A DNA stretch of 24,760 nt from Clostridia bacterium (GCA_017451975.1 JAFTNI010000033.1:1-24760); one strand, 5' to 3'. Shown: positions 7,036-15,609, numbered from the stretch's first letter. The notes: generated by a model from the letters alone, not told the origin. Made by a program: numbers and translations.

Positions 7036-7977
7036 ATGAGCAAAAATGTACTTGTTGTAGGCAGCATCAACGTAGACTACGTTATCAATACAGACCGTCT
7101 TCCCAAGCTTGGCGAAACCATCACAGGCAGAGATTTTGCAATGAACTTCGGCGGCAAGGGCGCAAACCAGGCGGCAGCGCTTGCGAAAGCGGGCTGCTCT
7201 GTTAAAATGCTCGGCGCCGTTGGCACAGATATGAGCGGCGAGCTCGCTGTTAAAAACCTCGAATCTTACGGCATCGACGCAAGCAGCGTGCTTCGCTCCG
7301 AGGGCCCCACAGGCGCGGCAGTTATCACGGTTTGCGGCGGCGATAACCACATTATTCTCGACGTTGGCGCAAACGGCACTGTAACCCCCGAGGTTATCGC
7401 GGCAAACGAAAGCCTTTTCGATTGGGCAGATATTCTCGTTATGCAGTATGAAATTCCCACAGAATCTGTTCTTGCAGCGGCAAAAATGGCTCACGAAAAG
7501 GGCAAAATGGTTATTCTCAACCCCGCCCCCGTTAAAGAAGTTACAAAAGAGCTTTACTCCTACATCGACCTCATCGTTCCCAATGAATTCGAAGCACAGC
7601 TTATTACGGGTATCACACCCGAAGATAACGCTTCCGCAAAAGACGTTATCGATGCACTTTGCGCTCTCGGTTGCAAAAACGCACTCGTTACTCTCGGCAT
7701 AAAGGGTTGCGCATATGTTGTAGACGGCGAAGTTCATTACACAGGCGTTTTCAAGGTTAAGGCAGTAGATACAACAGCGGCAGGCGATAGCTTCATTGGC
7801 GGCCTCTGCGCAAAAATCTGCGATGGCTGGAGCATGGACGATGCAGTTGAATACGCAAGTGCAACATCTGCAATAGCGGTAAGCCGCCCCGGCGCGGCAG
7901 CCTCCATTCCCGTAGCAGAAGAGGTTCGCGAATTCATGGCAAACAACAAAATTTCCAAAAAAGCAGCTTTGAGCTAA
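7036..7977 (+). CDS. rbsK: Ribokinase (PfkB family)
   Basis: Ribokinase phosphorylates D-ribose at C5 with ATP. The 313-residue product has the PfkB signature GGKGANQAAALAKAG (about 39-53), and the anion-hole/catalytic loop AVDTTAAGDSFIGG, with Asp251 the predicted base. N-terminal VGSINVDYVINTDRLPKLGE and the NPAPVKE segment are typical of RbsK rather than fructokinases. ATG 7036 follows GAAAGGAAA. No ribose transporter or regulator lies alongside, so it may serve nucleoside-derived ribose. A strong terminator follows. Confidence 0.92.
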   Translation: MSKNVLVVGSINVDYVINTDRLPKLGETITGRDFAMNFGGKGANQAAALAKAGCSVKMLGAVGTDMSGELAVKNLESYGIDASSVLRSEGPTGAAVITVCGGDNHIILDVGANGTVTPEVIAANESLFDWADILVMQYEIPTESVLAAAKMAHEKGKMVILNPAPVKEVTKELYSYIDLIVPNEFEAQLITGITPEDNASAKDVIDALCALGCKNALVTLGIKGCAYVVDGEVHYTGVFKVKAVDTTAAGDSFIGGLCAKICDGWSMDDAVEYASATSAIAVSRPGAAASIPVAEEVREFMANNKISKKAALS

Positions 7978-7980
7978 ATA

Positions 7981-8010
7981 AAAAAATGCCCGTTTACACG
8001 GGCATTTTTT
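7981..8010 (+). terminator. Intrinsic terminator of rbsK
   Basis: AAAAAATGCCCG (7981-7992) and CGGGCATTTTTT (7999-8010) form a 12-bp stem with loop TTTACA. It works on the plus strand, and the A-run makes it potentially bidirectional. Confidence 0.9.
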
Positions 8011-8040
8011 ATAGCGCTTCTTATAGTATTTTTATAACAG

Positions 8041-8075
8041 AAAAACTTTTCCACAAAAATTGTGGAAAAGTTTTT
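8041..8075 (-). terminator. Terminator of the PrsA-like gene, made of two inverted DnaA-box-like 9-mers
   Basis: AAAAACTTTTCCACA (8041-8055) and TGTGGAAAAGTTTTT (8061-8075) form a 15-bp stem, 4 nt beyond the minus-strand gene's stop codon. Each arm holds TTTTCCACA, the same variant DnaA-box 9-mer found in oriC. Confidence 0.75.
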
Positions 8076-8079
8076 GTTT

Positions 8080-9291
8080 TTATTTATATTCTATTTTTAC
8101 TTTAAGCTCGCTCATGCGCTGAGAAATATAGTTATCTACCTCTTTATCCTTCTTATTTTCAGTTAGGATTTTCATAATATCCTCTTTGGCTTCATCGAAA
8201 GAAATGGTAATTTCCTCTTCCTCTATTCTATCGAAAGTTACAACAACGAAGCTATCGTACGCCGCATGGTAAATAGGCTTATAATAAGTGGTGCCCTCTC
8301 TCCAATAGTTCTTTATGGCGTATTCAAACTCGATATTATATATAACAGATGAATAAGTCATATATGTTTCAAGCGCCTTGTTGTATTCCTTCGTTTCGGG
8401 CAAAAGCTCGTTTTCTTTTACGTAGTCTTCAAAGCTGCCGGGGAACATTTCCTTGAAGGTCATGCCGTGCTCTTCGTAAAATTGATTTTCAACAATATAA
8501 ACAGCCGTTTCAATATCCATCACGTTAAGAAAATATTTCATATAAACGTGGTTGAGCCCCGTAAGACGTTCTGTAAAAACAGTTCCATGGCTTTCCCCAT
8601 ATTTAATAAAAGCTGTTTCTTTAACACTTTCCCAGCTTCTTCCTGAATTAAGCATTTCTATATAAAGCATAGCATCATCATATGCTTCTGCCATTTCAGA
8701 TGTATTGGAAGGCTCTGTAATCTGAAGGAAAATAGTTCTTACGTCGTAGTGCGGTGTTTTGAAATATTTTTCGGGGTTTTTGTTGTAGTATTCTACCGCT
8801 TCGCTTTCGCTTACTTCAACCTCAACGTATTCTTTTGCTATTTCTCTCATAGCTTCGTATCTGTTGTAGAGCAAAAATACGTCTTTCGAAACGCTCCAGT
8901 CCTTGCAGAACTGTTCAAATCCACCATCGTAAGCGGCATTGAAGGTTGCAACGTCGGCTTCCGCTTTGGCGCGAACCTTATCCATATCGATCGTGTATCC
9001 ACTCTCTTCCATTTCTTCCTCAAAAACGCGTACGATTATTGTTTCTTTAACAGCATCGCTGAGGATATTATTGTATTCAGAAGTGTTCGTAACGTCGTCG
9101 CCCGTTTCATAGGAATGGAAATATCTGTTCAGATTGTAGAAATCCAAAAAATCGGCATCATCCTCGTATACATACTGTTTATCACCGTAAGAAGCAATTA
9201 TTTTTTGTTTTTGCCCCATACAAGAAGAAAATGCCAGAGAAGAAATAGCAAGGATAAAGAGAATTGCAATAATTTTTCTGATTTTTTTCAT
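8080..9291 (-). CDS. PrsA/SurA-like foldase lipoprotein
   Basis: A 403-residue exported lipoprotein. It has a basic N-terminus, a hydrophobic run (IIAILFILAISSLAF) and a lipobox-like FSSC with Cys24 as the lipidated residue. The mature part has a SurA/trigger-factor-like N-terminal helical region (about 60-160), and a VEVSESEAVEYYNKNPEKYF segment (about 155-175), which in PrsA-type foldases leads into the peptidyl-prolyl isomerase domain. A recognisable parvulin core (for example its GGxLG motif) is not apparent, so isomerase activity is uncertain. It probably assists folding of secreted proteins outside the membrane. GGAGAA precedes the ATG. It is the last gene of the minus-strand block, closed by a hairpin. 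Confidence 0.75.
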   Translation of the reverse strand: MKKIRKIIAILFILAISSLAFSSCMGQKQKIIASYGDKQYVYEDDADFLDFYNLNRYFHSYETGDDVTNTSEYNNILSDAVKETIIVRVFEEEMEESGYTIDMDKVRAKAEADVATFNAAYDGGFEQFCKDWSVSKDVFLLYNRYEAMREIAKEYVEVEVSESEAVEYYNKNPEKYFKTPHYDVRTIFLQITEPSNTSEMAEAYDDAMLYIEMLNSGRSWESVKETAFIKYGESHGTVFTERLTGLNHVYMKYFLNVMDIETAVYIVENQFYEEHGMTFKEMFPGSFEDYVKENELLPETKEYNKALETYMTYSSVIYNIEFEYAIKNYWREGTTYYKPIYHAAYDSFVVVTFDRIEEEEITISFDEAKEDIMKILTENKKDKEVDNYISQRMSELKVKIEYK

Positions 9292-9421
9292 CGTTTTCTC
9301 CGCTATTTGTATTTATAGTATCATTTGGCGCGTTTAAAGCGCCCACGGCGCGGCGAAATCAACCGTTAACCGTTTTTTACTTCATCTTTTCCAAAAGCCC
9401 GTACAGGCTCATAAAGTAAAT

Positions 9422-9446
9422 GAAGCCGTCTTTAAAAGACGGCTTC
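9422..9446 (-). terminator. Hairpin after the zinc-ribbon gene
   Basis: GAAGCCGTCTTT and AAAGACGGCTTC form a stable stem. On the minus strand it is followed by a mixed T/A run (CATTTACTTTA) only, so termination there is plausible, not certain; on the plus strand it is followed by GTTTGCTTTT. Confidence 0.6.
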
Positions 9447-9463
9447 GTTTGCTTTTGGTTTTA

Positions 9464-9934
9464 TCATTCTGCGCAACCGTCGCAGCTTTCGCAATCTTCG
9501 CAGCTTTCGCAAGTGCAGCTGAATGTAGCGCCGCAAGAAGGGCATTTGATTTCGTCAAAGTCCATCGTATCGTCGAGATAAACACCGTCGCCGCAAGCGG
9601 GGCAGGTTACAACGACAACCTCTTCATCGTCGTCCTCATCCTCGTCTTCGTCGTATTCATCATCTTCGTCATCTTCTTCGTCGAAATCGTAATCGTCATC
9701 GTCGTCATCTTCACCGCAGTAAAGATCTTCTTCAACCATGCCGAGGTCTTCGTCGAGCTCTTCAATGTAGCTTTCGAGGTATTCAGCGTTTTCGCCGATT
9801 GCATCGATCTCCTCTGCCATATCGCCGAGAAGGTCTATGATAGCGGCAAGAATTTTGCCGTTTTTGTCGTTTTCATCAAGCTGAAGTCCTTCTGCAAGAC
9901 CCTTGATGTATGCAACTTTTTCTTTGATTTCCAT
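9464..9934 (-). CDS. CD1247-type N-terminal domain protein with acidic tract and zinc ribbon
   Basis: This 156-residue protein begins with a helical domain (MEIKEKVAYIKGLAEGLQLD... to about residue 72) that matches, as I recall the family, the CD1247 N-terminal domain of Clostridia. Function is unknown. Residues 75-105 are almost entirely Asp/Glu. A zinc ribbon follows with CxxC pairs at Cys111/114 and Cys131/134. The last 17 residues hold six more cysteines (140, 142, 145, 148, 151, 154), a possible second metal site. The start codon is 23 nt from the efp stop, so it belongs to the efp transcript. The domain layout is seen directly; the role is not known. Confidence 0.85.
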   Translation of the reverse strand: MEIKEKVAYIKGLAEGLQLDENDKNGKILAAIIDLLGDMAEEIDAIGENAEYLESYIEELDEDLGMVEEDLYCGEDDDDDDYDFDEEDDEDDEYDEDEDEDDDEEVVVVTCPACGDGVYLDDTMDFDEIKCPSCGATFSCTCESCEDCESCDGCAE

Positions 9935-9957
9935 AGTGCTTGCTCCGCCTTCGCCGA

Positions 9958-10515
9958 TTAAGCGCGTTCGATATATTCGCCTGTTCTTGTGTCGATACGG
10001 ATTCTTGTGCCGACGTTGATGAAGAGGGGAACTTTGATTTCTGCGCCTGTTTCAACAGTAGCGGGTTTAAGTGTGTTTGTAGCTGTGTTGCCTGCAAGGC
10101 CGGGTTCTGTTTCCGTAACCTCGAGTTCAACGAACATGGGGGGTTCCACAGAGAATACGTTGCCTTTGTAGGAAAGAATTTTGCAAAGCATTTCTTCTTT
10201 TACAAATTCAAAGGATTCAGGGAGAATGTCTTTGGAGATGGGTTCCTGTTCATAAGTTTACATATCCATGAAGTATTAAAGTTCACCGTCGGAATAGAGA
10301 TACTGCATTTCTTTTCTTTCGATTACTGCGGGGGGGAATTTATCCGTGGGGTTGAAAGTTCTTTCCGTTACTGCGCCGGAAATAACGTTTCTGATTTTTG
10401 TACGAACGAAAGCCGCGCCTTTACCGGGTTTAACGTGCTGGAATTCGATGACCTGCATTACGTTGCCATCCATTTCAAATGTGATACCGTTTCTGAAATC
10501 GCCTGCGATTACCAT
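9958..10515 (-). pseudogene. efp: Elongation factor P gene with two in-frame TAA codons (codons 80 and 86)
   Basis: EF-P rescues ribosomes stalled at polyproline stretches. The frame spans exactly 185 codons, the standard EF-P length, with no frameshift. The N-terminal domain has the HVKPGKGAAFVRTK loop (Lys32 at the modified position), then FNPTDKFPPAVIERKEMQYL. The C-terminal domains have VELEVTETEPGLAGNTATN, KPATVETGAEIKVPLF and TRTGEY. TAA at 10276-10278 stands where relatives have a Tyr-like residue, and TAA at 10258-10260 where they have Glu or similar, giving GEL*YFMDM*TYEQ. Promoter and GGAGG ribosome site are intact. It could be a recent pseudogene, sequence error, or (least likely) read-through. 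Translation would give a 79-residue fragment; a downstream ATG at 10191 lacks a good ribosome site. Confidence 0.9.
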
Positions 10516-10570
10516 AATTAATTAACCTCCGTTAGCCGATATTTTCGGCAAGTATTTTTATGCATATTTT

Positions 10571-10599
10571 ATTGTACAATAAAAACGCAGAAAAGGCAA
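10571..10599 (-). promoter_or_regulatory. SigA-type promoter of efp
   Basis: On the minus strand TTGCCT (10599-10594), 17 nt, TACAAT (10576-10571). GGAGG lies at 10530-10526, ten bases before the efp ATG. The signals are good, so the gene is probably still transcribed. Confidence 0.75.
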
Positions 10600-10627
10600 T
10601 AGTTTTTTTAAAAAAATTTATTTTTTC

Positions 10628-10655
10628 AAAAAAAGGATGCCGAAGCATCCTTTTT
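10628..10655 (-). terminator. Intrinsic terminator of the peptidase gene
   Basis: On the minus strand GGATGC, loop TTCG, GCATCC, then seven T. It lies directly after the TGA stop and separates the peptidase gene from efp transcriptionally. Confidence 0.92.
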
Positions 10656-10658
10656 CAC

Positions 10659-11726
10659 TCAAATCACAATAAGCTCCTTCGGGCTTTTCGTAAAGTTTTC
10701 AACTCCGCCTTCGCGGATTGCAAGAACATCCTCTATTCTCACGCCGTATTTACCCTCAAGGTAAATTCCCGGCTCTACGGAAAATACGTTGCCCACCGTG
10801 AGCATCTGCCCGAAAGAGCGCGAGGAAAGTCGCGGGCTTTCGTGAATGTAAATACCCAGGCTGTGGCCCAGGCTATGGCCGAATTTGCCGGCGTAGCCCG
10901 CCTCGTTTATAAGGTCGCGTGCCGCCGCGTCTGCCTCGCCCGCATCTCTGCCGCCCTGCATAATATATTCTATGGCTGCCGTCTGTGCGCGAAGCACTGT
11001 GTCGTAAACTTTTTTCATTTCCGCATCGGGTGCGCCAAGGCAAACCGTGCGCGTCATATCGGAGCAATAGCCCTTGTAAACACAGCCGAAATCCATTGTA
11101 AGAAAGCCGCGTTCAAGCCGCGCGTTTCTCGGTTCGCCGTGTGGGCGGCTTGATGCCGTGCCCGAAACGGCTATCGTGGGGAAGGAAAGCCCCGTGGCTC
11201 CGCGCTTGCGCATTGCAAATTCAAGCTCCAGCGCAACCTCGATTTCTGTCATATCGGGCGTTATGCGCGGCAAAACCTCGGCAAAAGCCGCATCGCCTAT
11301 GCTTTCGGCTTTGGCTATGAGGTCAAGCTCATATTCGCTTTTTATTTCCGCCATTTTGGAAATAACGCCGCCGCACTTTATAAATTCCGCTTCGGGCAGC
11401 ATTTTTCCGTATTTTTCAAAGCACGAAACAGTTGTTTTATTTTCCTCAAATCCAACTGTTTTTATACCCCTTTCCGCCATCATTTCGCCAATAGAAGCAT
11501 AAAAATTCTTTTCAGGCATATTAACGCGGCAGTTTTTTGCTTCTTCCTTCGCTGCCTCGATATAGCGGAAATCCACAAAAAGAACCGCATCGTCGCGCGT
11601 TAAGAAAAGTGCGCCGTCGTTCATCGTAAAGCCCGTGAGGTAAAGCACCGTTTTTTCGTCGAGCGAAAGAAAGGAATCCACGCCTGCGGGCAATTGTTCT
11701 TGTAACTCTTTAATTTTGTTTTCCAT
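10659..11726 (-). CDS. Xaa-Pro aminopeptidase / M24 metallopeptidase
   Basis: A cytoplasmic dimetal peptidase removing N-terminal residues before proline, or splitting Xaa-Pro dipeptides. The product is 355 residues. An N-terminal creatinase-like domain (1-125) precedes the pita-bread domain. All five metal ligands are visible: Asp212 (TMDFG), Asp223 (CSDMTRT), His288 (HSLGHSLG), Glu318 (VEPGIY) and Glu332 (VRIEDV). ATG 11726 has AAAGGA upstream. Its position just before efp repeats the yqhT-efp neighbourhood of Bacillus, although here a terminator and a promoter lie between them. PepP and PepQ cannot be told apart by sequence reading alone. Confidence 0.93.
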   Translation of the reverse strand: MENKIKELQEQLPAGVDSFLSLDEKTVLYLTGFTMNDGALFLTRDDAVLFVDFRYIEAAKEEAKNCRVNMPEKNFYASIGEMMAERGIKTVGFEENKTTVSCFEKYGKMLPEAEFIKCGGVISKMAEIKSEYELDLIAKAESIGDAAFAEVLPRITPDMTEIEVALELEFAMRKRGATGLSFPTIAVSGTASSRPHGEPRNARLERGFLTMDFGCVYKGYCSDMTRTVCLGAPDAEMKKVYDTVLRAQTAAIEYIMQGGRDAGEADAAARDLINEAGYAGKFGHSLGHSLGIYIHESPRLSSRSFGQMLTVGNVFSVEPGIYLEGKYGVRIEDVLAIREGGVENFTKSPKELIVI

Positions 11727-11771
11727 AATAAATCCTTTTTTATAAAAAGAATGGGTTAAACGCGCAAGCGT

Positions 11772-12896
11772 TTAATTTATCTCGCCGCCCTCAAGCGCCG
11801 CCAGAGCGTATTTAAGAGCCATAGAGGCTTTCTTTCGCTCGCCCTCATCATCGCTTTCAAGCATAGGCAAAAGCTCGCGGAAGACCGCGCCCTTGATTGA
11901 TATATCGTTTTCAAGCTCGCCGTAATCGAGCAAGGGGAGCGTGCAGTTTTCCACCTCTATGTAGAAAACTCCCGCGTCCTCCTCCGTTATGCTTTTTTCT
12001 GCAAAATCTGCATTTGGCGCAACCACGCCGCAAAGCTTAACTCGCAAAAGCGTATCTCTGCCATAGCCTTTTTCCACTGTGGCTTTTTTCACGGCTTCCG
12101 CCGCTTCGTCGCGCGTTTTCATACCCGAAACGTCGACCTCTATTTTTTCATAATGCTTTTTGCAGAAGCGAGGGTGCTCAAACTCTGCCTTGAAAACGCC
12201 GCCGCGTTTTTCTGCGTTTATGAATATACCGCCCTTCACGCCACATTCATCAAACGAGCGCCCCTCGGGGCAGCCGCTATAGGCGTAATACGTGCCGCCC
12301 TCTTTTTCTATGGCTCCGCCCGCGTGGATATGGCCGAGCGCGGCGTAATCAAAGCCGAAGGCGGCAAAATCTGCCGGCTTCAGGGGGCAATACGTGCTGT
12401 TTCTGTTGTAAATATCCGTGTGTGCCGCGAATATATTTATTTTTGAATTGTCAAGCGCAAATCTTTCAAAAAGCGGGTTGCGCTCATATTTTTCTTCGAT
12501 ATAAGCAAAGCCGTAAACGTCTACGCCTATATCGTCGAAGGATATCTTCTCTATGTTTTCGCTTTTAAAAACGTAAACGTTTTTAGGAAACTTAGTTTTG
12601 AGGTATGCGCTCTTCGGCGCCGCAGGGTCGTGGTTGCCTGGTGTTATAACAAAGCGGCAGGAGGGAAGCGCGGCAAACTGAGAAACTATAAGGTTCATGG
12701 TTTCTCTCGTTACAAATTCGCTGTCGAATAAGTCGCCCGCGATTATAACGAGGTCTGCCTCCTTCATTTTGGCATACATCATTATTGTGGAAAAAGTACC
12801 GCGAAGCTCCTGGCGCCTCGCCTGCGATTTTTCCACGTCAAAAAGCGAAAACGGAGAGTCCAGATGAATATCCCCTACGTGTAAGATTTTAGGCAT
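11772..12896 (-). CDS. SbcD/YhaO-type DNA repair nuclease (calcineurin-like phosphoesterase)
   Basis: A 374-residue Mre11/SbcD-family metallophosphoesterase. The metal-binding motifs appear in order: GDIHLDSPF (Asp9, His11), AGDLFD (54-58), TPGNHD (86-90), AAHTDIY and LGHIHAG, then a capping and C-terminal region of about 170 residues. The DIHLDSPF start and the overall layout fit the YhaO group better than SbcD proper. Members normally work with a large SMC-like ATPase (SbcC or YhaN) encoded next door; none is seen here. ATG 12896 follows CGGAGGT. It ends 45 nt before the peptidase gene, so the two are probably co-transcribed. Confidence 0.9.
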   Translation of the reverse strand: MPKILHVGDIHLDSPFSLFDVEKSQARRQELRGTFSTIMMYAKMKEADLVIIAGDLFDSEFVTRETMNLIVSQFAALPSCRFVITPGNHDPAAPKSAYLKTKFPKNVYVFKSENIEKISFDDIGVDVYGFAYIEEKYERNPLFERFALDNSKINIFAAHTDIYNRNSTYCPLKPADFAAFGFDYAALGHIHAGGAIEKEGGTYYAYSGCPEGRSFDECGVKGGIFINAEKRGGVFKAEFEHPRFCKKHYEKIEVDVSGMKTRDEAAEAVKKATVEKGYGRDTLLRVKLCGVVAPNADFAEKSITEEDAGVFYIEVENCTLPLLDYGELENDISIKGAVFRELLPMLESDDEGERKKASMALKYALAALEGGEIN

Positions 12897-12939
12897 TCAG
12901 ACCTCCGTTTTAAATTTTTATTCATTATTTTATTGGAAG

Positions 12940-12957
12940 CCTCCCTCCCGAGGGAGG
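12940..12957. repeat. GC-rich palindrome CCTCCCTC-CC-GAGGGAGG type
   Basis: CCTCCCTC (12940-12947) and GAGGGAGG (12950-12957) around CC. It lies between the rhamnosidase stop and the nuclease start, with no T-run. It may be a REP-like element or a weak minus-strand terminator; no second copy is in the window. Confidence 0.5.
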
Positions 12958-12972
12958 GAGAAACTTTTAATT

Positions 12973-15609
12973 TTACGCCTCTACGGTATATTTACCCGAA
13001 ACGAATTCGTAAACCGCTTTGCCGTTTTCAACCTTTGAGGAAAGCACCTTGCCGCCTACGCTAGCCTTGCCCGCAAAACGCTCGGGAAGGTAAAGCGTGC
13101 CGTGTGCGCCAAAGGGAACCTCAAGCTCAACCGTGATATTTTCGCCGTTCTTCTTCCAATCGCAAACAACCGCGCCGAGCATACTTTCGTGGCTTGCGCG
13201 CGCGCTTTCAAGTGCGCTGTCTATAGCGGGGCGGAAGATAACGTGGCGGAAGCCGGGCTCGTTTTCATCGGGGGCAATACCCGCGATGTATTTGTACATA
13301 AACGAGGAAAGGCTGGAGAACATATGGTGGTTATGAGAGCCGCCGCCGTTCCAGCATTCCCAAAGCGTCGTTGCGCCGCGGTTTATCCATTCTGCAACGC
13401 CCGGGTAGGTGCGCTGAAGCACCATCTTCGTGCCTATATCGCCGTAGCCGTTTTGGCCGAGCGCATTCATAACGAACTTACATCCGAGCACGCCGAAATC
13501 GAGGTGGTCGTCTTTTTCCGCAATCTGCTCTACAAGCTTTTTGAGCAAGCCCTGCTTTTCTTCTTCCGTATCGTAAAGATTAAAGAAGAGCATCGTGCCC
13601 GTTGCCGTCTGGCAATCGCCCATAACTGTGAATGTTTCTTTATCAAAGAATTTGCTTCTGAACACCTGGCGTATTGTATAGGCAAGGTCGCGGTAGTAAG
13701 CCTCGTCAGCTTTGTTGCCAAAGAGCTTTGCAAGCTTCACAACTGTGTTTGCCGCGTTGTAGAGGTAACCCGTATCCGTAACCTCAACGGGGCACTTGTA
13801 GGAGCCCATATTAACGCCTATAGCAGGGCCGTCGAAGGGGGCGCACCAGTCGCCCGTGCCGTAGTTCGGAACGTAATCCTCGCACATGGAGAGCGTGAAA
13901 TCTATATTTTTCTTAATAGCCTCATAGCTGCCGCGCAAAACCTCTTTATCGTTGTTGTAGAGGTAAATGTACCACGGTACGGTAATAAGCGCGCTGGACC
14001 AGTCGGGGCCCATAAGACCGGAGTAGCCCCAGCCGGGAGAGGGAACTATGCAGGGTATCTGACCTGCAGGGCGCTGGGAAACCACAATATCGCGGCTCCA
14101 TTTGGAAAGGAAGGCGCGCGTGCCGAAGTTTGTGAGCATCTGCTCACAGGAAAGGGACGTATCACCCGTCCAACCATTTTTCTCGCGGTGGGGGTTATCC
14201 GTGGGGAAGGATTCGAAGTTGGAAAGGCTGCTCCAGCGGCAAAGATGCTGAAGCTTATTGAGCATATCGTCAGAGCAGCTGAACTCGCCTATATCGCCAA
14301 CGTCGTTGCAGATAGCAACGCCCACAACCTCATCAAGCGCGGGAATATTATCTTTATCCTCTATACCAAGCACCTCTATATACTGGAAGCCGTGGTAAAC
14401 GAAGGTGGGGTGCCACTTTTCGGGCTTGTAGCTCTTCTTGGTATATCTGTCCGTCTGGAATTCGCCCGATTTAACAAAGCAGCCGAGCGCCTTGAAATCA
14501 AGCTCTATGCCGTCCTCGGCAAGAACGTCGGAATAGCGGAACGTAACCTTATCGCCCGCACGGCCCTTTATAAGAAATTCGCCGTAGCCCGCGATGTTCT
14601 GACCTATATCGTATACCCAGCCGTTTTTGCTCTTCCATTTGCGCACAGCGGGGAACTTTTTGTAAACACGGATAGGCTCCATTTCCTGCGCGCGCATAAC
14701 GCCGCCGGGCGCTTTGCCGAGCTTGGTTTCGTCCCAGCCGTCGTCGTCGTAGCCGGGCTCTGTCCATTTGCCGAGCTCAAGGCGTGCATCGTAAAATTCG
14801 CCGTTGCGTATGCCCGTCATTTTTATGGGGCCGTGCGCAAAGCTCTTCCATGAAGTATCGGAAATAATAGTTTCCACCTTGCCGTTCGTGTATATAATTT
14901 TAAGCTCGCATATCATTTTGGGGAAGTTGCGCCACGTTGCGGAATCGTAGCTCCAGTTATCTTCCGTGAAGTGGTTGTAGAAACCGTTGCCGAGCGCAAC
15001 GCCTATAACGTTTTCGCCCTTGCGAAGAAGGTGCGCAACGTCATACTGCATATAAAGCGTTTCTTTATCGTAAGACGTGAAAGCGGGGGAAAGCAGGTCG
15101 TCGCCCGTTTTTTCGCCATTTATATAGCTTTCAAAATAACCGAGGCCGCATATCGTAAGGAATGCTCTTTTAACCTCCTTGGAAAGCGTGAAGCTTTTGC
15201 GAAGGTAGTTTGCGCCCTCCGTTCTTCTGTTTGCGCCCCTTGCGGCTATCCATTTGGCTGTAAAGCGCTCGGAAAGCTTACCCGTAACGAACGTGCCGCC
15301 AAAGCAGCCCGCCTTTTCACCGTTTGCGTTTTCTACTTCAACGGACCAGTAGTACCTGGTAACGGGCAAAAGCTCGTGCCCCTCGTAAGGAATAAGCACC
15401 GTTTCGTTTGTTTCCTGCCAGCCGCTGTCCCACACGTCGGGCACAAGCTCCTCGAGGATCTCGCTTTTGGAATACACGCAAATGCGTCGTTTTTTCTGTA
15501 CGTCGCCGTTCATATCGGAGCTTATCTTATAAGAAAACCTGGGCAGAGTGTCTATGCCGCACGGGTCTTTAAGATAGTTCACCGTAAGGTCGTAAATTCT
15601 AAGACTCAT
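12973..15609 (-). CDS. Alpha-L-rhamnosidase, glycoside hydrolase family 78
   Basis: The enzyme releases terminal L-rhamnose from plant glycosides or polysaccharides by inversion. The product is 878 residues. The Fn3-like and N-terminal beta-sandwich domains carry the family signatures VWDSGWQET and LLPVTRYYWSVEVEN, then AKWIAARG. The catalytic (alpha/alpha)6 barrel has TDNPHREKNGWTGD (about 467-483), where D, R-E and W-T-GD match the conserved acid cluster of GH78. GATTLWECWNG follows at about 750 with the other catalytic Glu. There is no signal peptide, so it acts in the cytoplasm on imported substrate. Start ATG 15609 was chosen over a longer frame from 15663, because AAAGGAA sits 11 nt upstream and the family begins here. 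Confidence 0.94.
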   Translation of the reverse strand: MSLRIYDLTVNYLKDPCGIDTLPRFSYKISSDMNGDVQKKRRICVYSKSEILEELVPDVWDSGWQETNETVLIPYEGHELLPVTRYYWSVEVENANGEKAGCFGGTFVTGKLSERFTAKWIAARGANRRTEGANYLRKSFTLSKEVKRAFLTICGLGYFESYINGEKTGDDLLSPAFTSYDKETLYMQYDVAHLLRKGENVIGVALGNGFYNHFTEDNWSYDSATWRNFPKMICELKIIYTNGKVETIISDTSWKSFAHGPIKMTGIRNGEFYDARLELGKWTEPGYDDDGWDETKLGKAPGGVMRAQEMEPIRVYKKFPAVRKWKSKNGWVYDIGQNIAGYGEFLIKGRAGDKVTFRYSDVLAEDGIELDFKALGCFVKSGEFQTDRYTKKSYKPEKWHPTFVYHGFQYIEVLGIEDKDNIPALDEVVGVAICNDVGDIGEFSCSDDMLNKLQHLCRWSSLSNFESFPTDNPHREKNGWTGDTSLSCEQMLTNFGTRAFLSKWSRDIVVSQRPAGQIPCIVPSPGWGYSGLMGPDWSSALITVPWYIYLYNNDKEVLRGSYEAIKKNIDFTLSMCEDYVPNYGTGDWCAPFDGPAIGVNMGSYKCPVEVTDTGYLYNAANTVVKLAKLFGNKADEAYYRDLAYTIRQVFRSKFFDKETFTVMGDCQTATGTMLFFNLYDTEEEKQGLLKKLVEQIAEKDDHLDFGVLGCKFVMNALGQNGYGDIGTKMVLQRTYPGVAEWINRGATTLWECWNGGGSHNHHMFSSLSSFMYKYIAGIAPDENEPGFRHVIFRPAIDSALESARASHESMLGAVVCDWKKNGENITVELEVPFGAHGTLYLPERFAGKASVGGKVLSSKVENGKAVYEFVSGKYTVEA

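Noticed and set aside
10258..10278. TAA reassigned to an amino acid in this genome
   Set aside because: TAA is the terminal codon of mnmG, rsmG, parA, parB, serS, rbsK, ymdB and ahcY here, and those proteins end at the normal family length.
10327..10335. Run of G in efp as a possible frameshift
   Set aside because: The reading frame is continuous through the run and matches EF-P on both sides (DKFPPAVIERK). The only defects are the two TAA codons.
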